Positions 1 through 7,454 of a stretch of DNA of 17,640 nt are shown here, in pieces. The DNA is from JARYLZ01 sp964388275. GTDB taxonomy: Bacteria; Bacteroidota; Ignavibacteria; SZUA-365. The notes beneath the pieces are model-generated. The model saw only the letters and a program-made list of their open reading frames with translations, was not told where the DNA came from and did not search any database. Position 1 is the stretch's first letter. Each line of letters starts with the position of its first letter. A program made the position numbers and the translations under genes. Location of the stretch: NCBI GenBank assembly GCA_964388275.1, contig CAYLZD010000051.1:1-17640 (forward strand), given 5' to 3'.

Positions 1-50
1 ATGGAATCCCTTCGGGATAGGATGAACAGAAATTGCCGTCCAACGTCTTC

Positions 51-154
51 CGCTCCTCCGCTCTTCCGCTCCTCCGCTCTTCCGCTCCTCCGCTCCTCCG
101 CTCCTCCGCTCCTCCGCTCTTCCGCTCCTCCGCTCTTCCGCTCCTCCGCTCACC
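51..154. repeat. Tandem octamer repeat CGCTCYTC, about 13 units
   Basis: Thirteen contiguous 8-bp units follow the consensus CGCTCCTC or CGCTCTTC, the last one degenerating to CGCTCACC. The array decays into CGCTC/CGCTG pieces up to about 180, including a short perfect inverted repeat (GCTCCGC-TGC-GCGGAGC, 172-188). Two 7-bp copies CCCGTTC/CCCGTTA follow at 202-215. All the pyrimidines are on the plus strand. Because 24 bp is a whole number of codons, the tract reads through as a Pro/Leu/Ser/Arg-rich open frame, but nothing supports translation. It lies downstream of the stop codon of the minus-strand gene at 223-522. I see no gene in 1-222. Confidence 0.9.
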
Positions 155-222
155 CGCTCCGCTGCTCACCCGCTCCGCTGCGCGGAGCTTCGGTGGGCAG
201 ACCCGTTCCCCGTTACCAGTCC

Positions 223-522
223 TCACCCACACACCTCGCTCACAAGCACTTCCGGGACCTGCCCGGGCCTGTCCATGACCGCTCTGGCGAGCGCTTTACC
301 CGGCGCCGAGGCCATGGCCGCGTCCATCGCATGCGCGTCTTCGAAGTAAAGATCCACGATGGCCGCGGCTGCTGTTCCGCCGAACGGTCTTTCACTCACG
401 AGGGCGGCATCGAGACGCAGCTTGCCCGGCGCCGCGTCGAACAGCGGCAGCCAGAATTCTCTCAGCGCTTCCGCGGGATCGCCCGTGTCGGGGCCGGGGA
501 TGAGAAAAGTCATGCGAATCAT
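223..522 (-). CDS. EthD-family small protein (dimeric alpha/beta barrel)
   Basis: This encodes a 99-residue cytosolic protein beginning MIRMTFLIPGP. The size and pattern fit the EthD family of ferredoxin-like dimeric alpha/beta-barrel proteins: a beta strand at the N terminus, a helix with REFWLPLF (about residues 20-27), and a late VDLYFEDAHAMDAAM stretch (about 56-70) followed by a SAPGKALA helix. EthD itself was named from an ethyl tert-butyl ether degradation cluster, but most members have no known substrate. The motif usually written HLPL reads WLPL here, so the typical His is absent. I chose the start at 522 rather than an upstream in-frame ATG at 696 because GGAG sits 5 nt upstream and the family homology begins here; the extra 58 residues look non-conserved. 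It is transcribed away from the polysaccharide operon and is probably unrelated to it. Confidence 0.72.
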   Translation of the reverse strand: MIRMTFLIPGPDTGDPAEALREFWLPLFDAAPGKLRLDAALVSERPFGGTAAAAIVDLYFEDAHAMDAAMASAPGKALARAVMDRPGQVPEVLVSEVCG

Positions 523-852
523 AGAGTCTCCGCGCTTGTATCCGAATGCGAAACATGCCACGAATATAGCCTCCACCGCCCTCGATTTCGAGACGGCGGA
601 CGGCGCGCGGAACAATGACGCGGGATGCAATCGTTTGTAGTCCGATTTTCGTAAGTTGTTCCGATGTGGAAAGGCGGAAAGACAAGGCTTTTCCATGCCG
701 GTTCTGCGGATCGAGCGCAGGAAAACACAACGCTCGTTTGTATCGCAAAACCGCTCCCGTCAGGAGTCCGGATGGGACTCTAATGGCGGAGCATTGCATC
801 TTCATTACCGCGGCGCCGGCCGGACGACGAAATTCAACACCACGACAAACGA
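523..852. other. Divergent intergenic region between the EthD-like gene and asnB
   Basis: These 330 bp separate two divergently transcribed genes and should hold promoters for both. The EthD-side candidate is described separately. On the asnB side I find no convincing -35/-10 pair and no Shine-Dalgarno sequence in the 20 nt before the asnB ATG. Small open frames occur on both strands but show no recognisable protein motifs or ribosome-binding sites, so I call no gene. No tRNA or riboswitch fold was recognised by eye. Confidence 0.6.
563..591 (-). promoter_or_regulatory. Candidate sigma70-type promoter for the EthD-like gene
   Basis: Read on the minus strand, TCGAAA (591-586, 4 of 6 matches to TTGACA) is followed after 17 bp by TATATT (568-563, 5 of 6 matches to TATAAT). 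This would start transcription near 556, giving a leader of roughly 35 nt that carries the GGAG site. The -35 region overlaps a small palindrome, CTCGATTTCGAG (581-592), which could be chance or a repressor site. This is a pattern match only. Confidence 0.4.
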
Positions 853-2694
853 ATGTGCGGAATAGCCGGAATATTCGCCTACCATTACGCGTCTCCCCAG
901 GTCGACCGCGATGAATTGAGCCGCATCAGCAGACGCATGAAACGGCGCGGACCGGACGGCGCCGGGGATTGGCTCTCTGAAGACGGGCGGGTCGGTCTGG
1001 CTCATCGGCGGCTCGCCATAATCGACCTCAGCGACCGCGCCGCGCAGCCGATGACGAGCGAGGACGGGAAGCTGGCGATCAGCTTCAACGGCGAGATATA
1101 CAATTACCGCGAACTGCGGCGCGGACTCGAGAGCGAGGGAGCGCGCTTCAGGACCGAATCGGACACGGAGGTCCTGCTCGCCCTTTACGCCCGCAAGGGC
1201 GAGGCGATGCTGCCGGAACTGCGAGGCATGTTCGCTTTCCTCATCCGCGACGAGCGCAGGGACGAGCTCTTCGCCGCCCGCGATCCTTACGGCATCAAAC
1301 CCCTCTATTACGCCGATGACGGCTGGTGCTTCCGCGCGGCATCGCAGGTGAAGGCCGTACTCGCCGGAGGCCGCGTGTCGCGGGCGCCGGATCCGGCGGG
1401 CGTGGCCGGATTCTTCCTTCTCGGCAGCGTCCCGGAACCGTTCACCACCTTCGCCGCCGTGCGATCCCTGCCGGCGGGCTCATGGATGCGCGTCGACAAG
1501 TCGGGCGCTCGCGAGCCGGTCGCATACCACAACATCGCATCCGTGTACGCGGATGCCCGCGAACGGCCACTCCCGGTCAAGGAGGACGAGGCCCGCGGCA
1601 TCGCGGCACAGGCCCTGCGCGAATCAGTGAGCTATCACATGATCGCCGACGTGCCCGTCGGAGCTTTCCTCTCGGCTGGCGTCGACTCGGGAACTCTCGT
1701 CGGACTCGCAAGAGACGCCGGCGTGGAGGACTTGCAGACCATCACGCTGGCTTTCGACGAATACCGCGGCAAACACGACGACGAGGCGCCGCTCGCCGCC
1801 GTCGCGGCCCGTCATTACGGAACCAGGCACAGCGAGAACCGCCTGGGCCTGGACGAATTCCACCGCGACGTCGAGGACATACTCGATCAGATGGACCAAC
1901 CGAGCATTGACGGCGTCAACACGTATTTCGTGAGCAAGGCGGCGGCCGGACTGGGCCTCAAGGTCGCCCTGTCGGGACTCGGGGGCGACGAACTTTTCGG
2001 CGGTTACAATACTTTCGACGACGTTCCCCGCTGGGTGCGGACTTTCCGCCCGCCCTCGCTCATACCCTTCGCCGGGCGGCTCTCGCGCGCGGCGTTGACG
2101 CGCATGCTCGGCGGAAGCCGCCGGCGCTCGCCCAAGGCCGCCGGCGCGCTGGTTTACGGCGGCACATATCCCGGCGCCTATTACCTGCGCCGCGGCCTCT
2201 TCATGCCGTGGGAACTCCGAGAATTGCTTCCGGAGGATTTCGCCGCCGCGGGACTAGAACGGCTGAACCTGCAAGGGCTGTTGCGCTCCGCGATGACGCC
2301 CGATCCGAGAACGGAATTCGGAAGAGTGGCCGCGCTGGAAGCCGGTCTTTACATGCGCAATCAGCTCCTTCGAGACACGGATTGGGCCGGCATGGCGCAT
2401 TCGATCGAACTTCGTGTGCCGCTTGTCGACGCTTTTCTCCTCAGGCAGCTCGCTCCCGTCCTGCTTGCCCACGGACCGCGTCTGCGCAAGGGACTGTTGG
2501 CCGGCAGCCCTTCCAAGACGCTCCCGGCCGGCATTCTGCAGCGTCCGAAAACCGGCTTCCAGGTTCCCGTGCATGACTGGCTTGAACATCACGAAGCTGT
2601 GGACTCCTGGAGAAGCGTGCCTTCGCTCGCGCGGGCAGGCTGCCCCTGGGCCAGAAGATGGGCGTACAGCGTGTACAAGCGGATGCTGGGATAG
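853..2694 (+). CDS. asnB: AsnB-type glutamine-hydrolysing amidotransferase (asparagine synthase family)
   Basis: A 613-residue, full-length cytosolic class II glutamine amidotransferase. The N-terminal nucleophile is Cys2 (MCGIAGIF), followed by RRGPDG (31-36), FNGEIYNY (79-86) and SDTEVLLALY (103-112), which make the glutaminase domain. The synthetase domain has an ATP pyrophosphatase loop, FLSAGVDSG (272-280), and GLGGDELFGGY (375-385). The family hydrolyses glutamine and passes ammonia to an AMP-activated carboxylate, classically aspartate. In polysaccharide loci, paralogues are thought to amidate uronic acids. The P-loop reads SAGVDS where SGGxDS is commoner, a variant tolerated in the family. 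The ATG is fixed by the need for Cys2, although no Shine-Dalgarno sequence precedes it. It is the first gene of the run. Housekeeping asparagine synthesis cannot be excluded from sequence alone. Confidence 0.93.
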   Translation: MCGIAGIFAYHYASPQVDRDELSRISRRMKRRGPDGAGDWLSEDGRVGLAHRRLAIIDLSDRAAQPMTSEDGKLAISFNGEIYNYRELRRGLESEGARFRTESDTEVLLALYARKGEAMLPELRGMFAFLIRDERRDELFAARDPYGIKPLYYADDGWCFRAASQVKAVLAGGRVSRAPDPAGVAGFFLLGSVPEPFTTFAAVRSLPAGSWMRVDKSGAREPVAYHNIASVYADARERPLPVKEDEARGIAAQALRESVSYHMIADVPVGAFLSAGVDSGTLVGLARDAGVEDLQTITLAFDEYRGKHDDEAPLAAVAARHYGTRHSENRLGLDEFHRDVEDILDQMDQPSIDGVNTYFVSKAAAGLGLKVALSGLGGDELFGGYNTFDDVPRWVRTFRPPSLIPFAGRLSRAALTRMLGGSRRRSPKAAGALVYGGTYPGAYYLRRGLFMPWELRELLPEDFAAAGLERLNLQGLLRSAMTPDPRTEFGRVAALEAGLYMRNQLLRDTDWAGMAHSIELRVPLVDAFLLRQLAPVLLAHGPRLRKGLLAGSPSKTLPAGILQRPKTGFQVPVHDWLEHHEAVDSWRSVPSLARAGCPWARRWAYSVYKRMLG

Positions 2695-2724
2695 CGACAT
2701 TTCCCGAATCATTGCTTATCGGGC

Positions 2725-3861
2725 ATGAAGATCGTTTTTCTGACATCTCACGCGATTCAATATCAATTGCCTGCATTTGCGCGCTTCGCGTCCGAAGATT
2801 CCTGGGACATCTCCGTAATTTTCCTTTCAAGAAAAGGCATCGACAGCTATTACGACGATGATTTCCGTTGTGAAATAAAATGGCCGGCGATTCATCAAAA
2901 CAATTTCGAGTCATTCTACGCGGATCGCGGCACAATATTCAGACGAGCGTTCTCGTGTTTGCGTTGTATATCCCGTAAAAGGCCGGATATTCTGATCGTA
3001 TTCGGCTGGATGAAATTTGAATTTCTTTCCTCCTTGATATTTGCCCGCACTTTGCAGACCGATACTTTGGTCATATCTGATGCAAATATCCATAATACCG
3101 GAGCCGGCGCATTCAATCGCTTCTCGAAAGGATTGCTTTTTCGTATTCCCACGCTTTTCGGCGTCGTCGGCCGGAACAACCGCGCATATTACAGGTCTTT
3201 TGGAGTACGAGATCATAAGTTAGTACCATGGCCTTATGCGGTAAATAATTCGTTTTTTACCCGACAGTATGACGCTTTTATCCGAGGTAAAGACGCATTG
3301 AGACGGTCGATCGGCATCGGAATCGATTCGCAGGTGCTTATCTACTCCGGCAAATTGACGGAGAATAAAAACATTCTTCCATTGTTGCGGGTCTTCCTCG
3401 ATAACAAAATTGCCGGCGCGCACTTGCTGATCGTCGGAGACGGGCCTCTCGGACCCGTCATCGGAAGCATGATCGATTCCAACAGGCATCGCAATGTTAC
3501 ATGGGCAGGATTCAAGAACCAGGATGAAATCGGCCCGTACTATGCGGTTGCGGACGCGATCGCGCTGCTTTCAACAAGGGAGAACTGGGGCCTGGCGGTT
3601 AACGAGGGCATGTTGTTCGGGCTGCCGGCGCTTGTCGCGTCAAATGCGGGCTGCGCCGCCGACCTTGTCGTAGAAGGTAAAACAGGATTAATTCATCGAG
3701 AGAGCATTCCTCTCGAGGATTCAGTCCGCGCGATCCTTGATTTATCCAGAACAGTGGATCGCAGCGGCATCCGTAAGCATATTTCGCAATATAATTACGA
3801 CCGATGGGTCGACACCGTGAAAACTATTTACAATGCAAAATCTGATAAATGCCGGGATTGA
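2725..3861 (+). CDS. Glycosyltransferase, GT4-like (GT-B fold)
   Basis: A 378-residue protein with an N-terminal acceptor domain starting MKIVFLTSHAIQYQLPAF and a C-terminal donor-binding domain. The latter shows IYSGKLTENKN (206-216), LLIVGDGPLG (234-243) and the EX7E signature ENWGLAVNE (286-294) running into GMLFGLPALVASNAGCAADLV. These are hallmarks of retaining GT4/GT1-clan enzymes that move a sugar from a nucleotide-sugar donor, presumably onto the lipid-linked repeat unit at the inner face of the membrane. The sugar cannot be predicted. It follows asnB after 30 bp without a clear ribosome-binding site and is 3 bp from the next gene. Its base composition is well below that of its neighbours (many stretches 40-48% G+C against about 60%), except for a G+C-rich patch at 3541-3660 over the EX7E motif, which suggests recent transfer. 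Confidence 0.88.
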   Translation: MKIVFLTSHAIQYQLPAFARFASEDSWDISVIFLSRKGIDSYYDDDFRCEIKWPAIHQNNFESFYADRGTIFRRAFSCLRCISRKRPDILIVFGWMKFEFLSSLIFARTLQTDTLVISDANIHNTGAGAFNRFSKGLLFRIPTLFGVVGRNNRAYYRSFGVRDHKLVPWPYAVNNSFFTRQYDAFIRGKDALRRSIGIGIDSQVLIYSGKLTENKNILPLLRVFLDNKIAGAHLLIVGDGPLGPVIGSMIDSNRHRNVTWAGFKNQDEIGPYYAVADAIALLSTRENWGLAVNEGMLFGLPALVASNAGCAADLVVEGKTGLIHRESIPLEDSVRAILDLSRTVDRSGIRKHISQYNYDRWVDTVKTIYNAKSDKCRD

Positions 3862-3864
3862 CTC

Positions 3865-4929
3865 ATGCGCGTCGCAATATTAGGAGTTGATTCGAACGAC
3901 AGCATGGAATCCGGCCTGAAGAAGGCTTTCCAGCGGGAGGGCCATGAAACGCTCGTTTTCTGGCCGGGAATTCCGTACAAGGACGACAGTCGTTTCATCA
4001 GATACCATTTTTACGCCCGCCGGTTGAGAGAAATCGGAAATAAAATTCTTACTGGCGACGAATACAACTATTTACAGAGGAGAATTCGCCGCTCCGCAGC
4101 CGTTATCAGGCCTGATGTCATCATCACTCCCTTGCTTTCGCTCATTTCCCCCGCGACGATCAACAATCTCAAAAATGATATTAACTGCGCCGTCGTCGGG
4201 TGGTATCCCGATGCGGTCACCAATCTGGGCCGGGCGGAATTTATATTCGCCGACTATGATTTGATCTATTTTAAAAATCGTTATCTCGTCAAGCGTTTCG
4301 GCGCCGAGCTCGAATCGCCCAATGTGAGATATATGCCTGAAGGTTTTGACGACAGTCTATTGGACTTGTGGACGGACGGCGGATGCGATGATCGATTCGA
4401 CATTTTGGTTTACGGCAATCTTTACGCGTACAGAATCAAGCATTTGGAAACACTCGACCGGAGTCTGTCAATCAGGGTATACGGACCGAGAAAACGGTCG
4501 AATATGGATACCGCGACCATGCGCGAAGTATACTGCGGCAGGCAGATAAGAAATGATGAGAAAGTGAAAATCATGAAATCCGCCAGGATATGTCTGAATC
4601 ACGCTCATTTCGGAGAGACGGAAGGTCTTAACGCTCGCGCCTGGGAGGCGGCGGGCCTGGGGGGGTTCCAGGTGACGAATCTGCCGGGAGTGCGGGAATA
4701 CTTCGACGATCTGATCCCCGTCTACTCGAATCCGCGTGAAATGAACGACCTGATAGCGCACTATCTGCGTCATGAGAAGGAGCGCGCCGGGCGGGCGGCG
4801 GCCGCGCAACGCATAGTGCTGGACGGGCACACCTGGAGGCATCGCGTCAGGGATTTCCTCCGCGATCTGGCGGGCGCGCGCCCCGACATCGCCGCCCGGG
4901 GAAACAAGGAAGAGAGCGCGGCGGAATGA
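3865..4929 (+). CDS. CgeB-like glycosyltransferase (Glyco_trans_1_2 C-terminal domain)
   Basis: A 354-residue protein beginning MRVAILGVDSNDSMESG. The N-terminal half has a Rossmann-like pattern (RPDVIITPLLSLIS, 82-95; VVGWYPDAV, 110-118; LIYFKNRYLVKRFG, 133-146). The C-terminal part carries the CgeB/Glyco_trans_1_2 signature: ILVYGNLY (180-187), ARICLNHAHFG (240-250), NARAWEAAGLGGFQVTN (256-272), LPGVREYFD and the terminal HTWRHRVRDFL. The family is GT-B-like; CgeB was named in Bacillus spore-coat modification, and homologues are common in surface glycan loci. Here it is probably another repeat-unit transferase. The base composition changes abruptly near 4630 (codon 255), from about 40-45% to about 60-68% G+C, inside the coding frame, so the gene looks mosaic. 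Donor and acceptor are unknown. Confidence 0.82.
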   Translation: MRVAILGVDSNDSMESGLKKAFQREGHETLVFWPGIPYKDDSRFIRYHFYARRLREIGNKILTGDEYNYLQRRIRRSAAVIRPDVIITPLLSLISPATINNLKNDINCAVVGWYPDAVTNLGRAEFIFADYDLIYFKNRYLVKRFGAELESPNVRYMPEGFDDSLLDLWTDGGCDDRFDILVYGNLYAYRIKHLETLDRSLSIRVYGPRKRSNMDTATMREVYCGRQIRNDEKVKIMKSARICLNHAHFGETEGLNARAWEAAGLGGFQVTNLPGVREYFDDLIPVYSNPREMNDLIAHYLRHEKERAGRAAAAQRIVLDGHTWRHRVRDFLRDLAGARPDIAARGNKEESAAE

Positions 4930-4951
4930 CGGCACACGAGCCATAGACCGG

Positions 4952-6352
4952 ATGCCGTCGAAACAGACAACACACTCCGATACCGGCTCGAGGCGGACGA
5001 GCACGGCGCACAGCGCGGCTTACATGCTGGCGGGACAAGGAGGCGTGTACCTCATCAACTTCGCCACCACTGTCGTCCTATCGAGACGTCTCGGCCCTTC
5101 GGCTTACGGCCTGTTCATCGCGCTGATCACGCTCCGCGACACGGCCGCCGCCGCCACGTCGCTCATGGTGAACCTGGCCGTGCTGAGGTATCGCGAGGAC
5201 GCGGTCGAGGTGGCGCGCGTGTCCATCGGCATACTTTCCGCGCTCTGCGCCGTGTTCCTCGCGGCGGAGGGCGTGCTGTTCGTCTATTTCTACGATCTTT
5301 CGACGAGCACGCTCGGACCGCTGCTCCTGTTAAGCGTCGCGCATATCGTCGGACTTCTGTACGGACCCTACTCGGCTCTTCTGCAGATACGCGACAACTA
5401 CAAGTCCATAGCCCTTTTCAGCGCGGTTTCGACGGCCTGCGCCTCGCTCGCGGCCATAGCGGCCTCGTTCTGGCATCAGGGCATTGCCCCGCTCATTCTG
5501 CGCGAGCTGGTTTACTCCTTCCTGGCGGTGTTTCTTCTGCTGCGCAAATACGGCATGCTGCTTCATCCCTCGTGGAAGTTCGAGCCCATGAAAAAGGTGC
5601 TGCGCCTTTCGGCCGAACTCTGGGCTTCCCGAACGGCGGAAGTCTGGATAGACCGCAGGGACAAGGTCAACGTCGGCGCCCTGACCTCGCTGGACGGCAT
5701 GGCGAGGTACAATCTCGCCAAGTATCTCGCGGAATTGACGCAGCTGCTCTTAAATCCGCTCACCACGCTGATATACGACCGCTTCACGGACACCGCCATC
5801 GCCGCGGAGCGGAAGAAGCTGGCCACCGACCTTTTCATGTTTTCGCTGCTCATCGCCGGACTCGCCGGTGCGGCGGTTATACATTTCGCCGGCGAGGCGC
5901 TGGTACTCCTTCTCTACGGAGAGCAATGGAGGGGAACCGGCCCGATTCTGCGCGCTTTCATCGGGTATTCGATGCTGTATCCTCTTTACATACTCGTCAA
6001 GAATGTCGCCTATGCGGAGAACCGGGCCTCTATCGTCGTGGCCACCCAGGCGCTGTATCTGGGCTTGATACTGCTCGTGCCGGCTGTCAGCCAAGCCGGC
6101 AAACCCCTGCTGTCGCCGGCGATACACCTCGGCGCGACGGCTGTAAGCATCGGGCTGCTGGCCGCGGTCACGAGGTCCATACGCATACCGACCGCCGCCG
6201 CGGCCATCGCGGCGTCGCTGTTCGTTTCCTTCGCCTCGGCCTCATTGTCCCACATCTGGGCGGGCGCCGTGATATTCTCCGCCCTGGCATACGCGGCATA
6301 CAAATGGGGCGGATTATTCCGCCGATTGAGAGGCGCGGCGCGCCCGGCATGA
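4952..6352 (+). CDS. wzx: Wzx-type lipid-linked oligosaccharide flippase (MOP superfamily)
   Basis: A 466-residue polytopic membrane protein of the usual length for the polysaccharide-transporter branch of the MOP superfamily, with roughly 12 hydrophobic segments. After a polar 20-residue leader comes AYMLAGQGGVYLINFATTVVL and the family hallmark RRLGPSAYGLFIALITL (45-61). The charged loop around SRTAEVWIDRRDKVNVG also matches the family. Its predicted job is to flip the undecaprenyl-diphosphate-linked repeat unit from the cytoplasmic to the periplasmic side for the Wzy enzyme encoded two genes downstream. A start at the internal Met25 is possible, since neither start has a convincing Shine-Dalgarno sequence. 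Composition returns to G+C-rich here. Confidence 0.9.
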   Translation: MPSKQTTHSDTGSRRTSTAHSAAYMLAGQGGVYLINFATTVVLSRRLGPSAYGLFIALITLRDTAAAATSLMVNLAVLRYREDAVEVARVSIGILSALCAVFLAAEGVLFVYFYDLSTSTLGPLLLLSVAHIVGLLYGPYSALLQIRDNYKSIALFSAVSTACASLAAIAASFWHQGIAPLILRELVYSFLAVFLLLRKYGMLLHPSWKFEPMKKVLRLSAELWASRTAEVWIDRRDKVNVGALTSLDGMARYNLAKYLAELTQLLLNPLTTLIYDRFTDTAIAAERKKLATDLFMFSLLIAGLAGAAVIHFAGEALVLLLYGEQWRGTGPILRAFIGYSMLYPLYILVKNVAYAENRASIVVATQALYLGLILLVPAVSQAGKPLLSPAIHLGATAVSIGLLAAVTRSIRIPTAAAAIAASLFVSFASASLSHIWAGAVIFSALAYAAYKWGGLFRRLRGAARPA

Positions 6353-6356
6353 GGTT

Positions 6357-7454
6357 ATGAACGGAGACGGCGGACTTGTGAAAGTGCTTGCGCTTCTGGC
6401 CGATTCGTACAGCGGTCCGGGCGGCATTGCGCAGTATGTCAGGGACTTTCTCGACGGCATGCTGTCCTATTCGGATGGACTTGTCGTTCATTCCGTGCTC
6501 CGGAGAAGATATTCCGGGCCGGACGTTCCGCCCGCCCGCATCAGCGAAAGAGCCGCACCGCATCCGGTGATGTACGCTTCGCGTGCCGCCGCCGCCGCGA
6601 GACGCATGAAACCGGATCTCATACTCTGCGGGCACGCCAATCTGCTTCCCGTAGCCGCCCTGTGCAAAAGGATATCCCCCGCGCCGCTCTGCGTTCTGGC
6701 GTACGGCGTGGATGTGTGGACGCCGGTTCCGAGAACCAATAGGCGGCACTGGTCGCGTGTCGACGAATGCGTTTCCATCAGCAGATTCACGCGCGAGAGG
6801 CTGCTGTCCTGGGCGGCCGTCCGGCCCTGGAACGCGCACGTGCTGCCGAACTGCGTGGATGCCTCCCGTTTCGCCGCAGGCGGGACGCGCGAGGAATACC
6901 GGGAGCTTCTCGGTTTGAACGGCCGGCGCGTCCTGCTCACCGTCGGCCGCATCACGAGCATCGAGCGCGGCAAGGGGCATGACAAGATTATCGCGTTGCT
7001 CCCGCGGCTGCTCGAACGGTTCCCGGATCTGCTGTACCTGATCTGCGGCGACGGCGACGACATCCCGAGACTGCAAGCGCTCGCGCGGGATACCGGCGCC
7101 GGCGGAGCTGTCCGCTTCGAATCGGGCGTCGATCACGCGGAACTCGTGCGCTTCTACCATGCCGCCGACGCTTTCGCCATGCCGAGCGTGCAGGAGGGAT
7201 TCGGCTTCGTTTTCCTGGAAGCTCTCGCCTGCGGACTGCCGGTGCTCGCAGGCGACAAAGACGGCAGCGTGGACGCTCTCATGGACGGCCGGCTGGGCGT
7301 GCTCGCGGATCCGGATGCGCCCGAAGAGCTGCTGAACGGCCTCGTCTCGGTTCTCAGGTCGCCGAGATCCGTCCCTGACGACTTATCCCGCTTCTCCAAG
7401 GAACTTTTCACGGAACGACTGCATGAATTGATGCGGAAGCTTCTCTCAAGATGA
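6357..7454 (+). CDS. Glycosyltransferase family 4 protein
   Basis: A 365-residue GT-B-fold glycosyltransferase. The N-terminal domain has VLALLADSYSGPGGIAQYVR (10-29), the glycine-rich loop that contacts the donor phosphate in GT4 enzymes. The C-terminal domain has LLTVGRITSIERGKGHDK (193-210), LICGDGDD (228-235), DAFAMPS (271-277) and the EX7E motif EGFGFVFLE (280-288) followed by ALACGLPVLAG. It should transfer one sugar onto the growing lipid-linked unit in the cytoplasm. The ATG lies 4 bp after the flippase stop with GAGG only 2 nt upstream, so a GTG at residue 8 (VKVLALL) is a possible alternative. Its stop overlaps the next start (ATGA). Confidence 0.9.
   Translation: MNGDGGLVKVLALLADSYSGPGGIAQYVRDFLDGMLSYSDGLVVHSVLRRRYSGPDVPPARISERAAPHPVMYASRAAAAARRMKPDLILCGHANLLPVAALCKRISPAPLCVLAYGVDVWTPVPRTNRRHWSRVDECVSISRFTRERLLSWAAVRPWNAHVLPNCVDASRFAAGGTREEYRELLGLNGRRVLLTVGRITSIERGKGHDKIIALLPRLLERFPDLLYLICGDGDDIPRLQALARDTGAGGAVRFESGVDHAELVRFYHAADAFAMPSVQEGFGFVFLEALACGLPVLAGDKDGSVDALMDGRLGVLADPDAPEELLNGLVSVLRSPRSVPDDLSRFSKELFTERLHELMRKLLSR

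Noticed and set aside
51..180. CRISPR array
   Set aside because: The units are contiguous 8-bp tandem repeats without spacers, and no cas genes are present.
172..188. Perfect 7-bp inverted repeat downstream of the EthD-like gene as a terminator
   Set aside because: No T-run follows on the minus strand and it is built from the CTCCGC repeat units, so it is more likely repeat debris.
1..618. Long plus-strand open frame of 205 codons at the left edge
   Set aside because: It is open because of the octamer repeat and then runs antisense to the EthD-like gene; no ribosome-binding site or protein family resemblance was seen.
523..696. Upstream extension of the EthD-like protein by 58 residues to an ATG at 696
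   Set aside because: The homology-like part and the GGAG site both point to the ATG at 522; the extension looks like untranslated leader.
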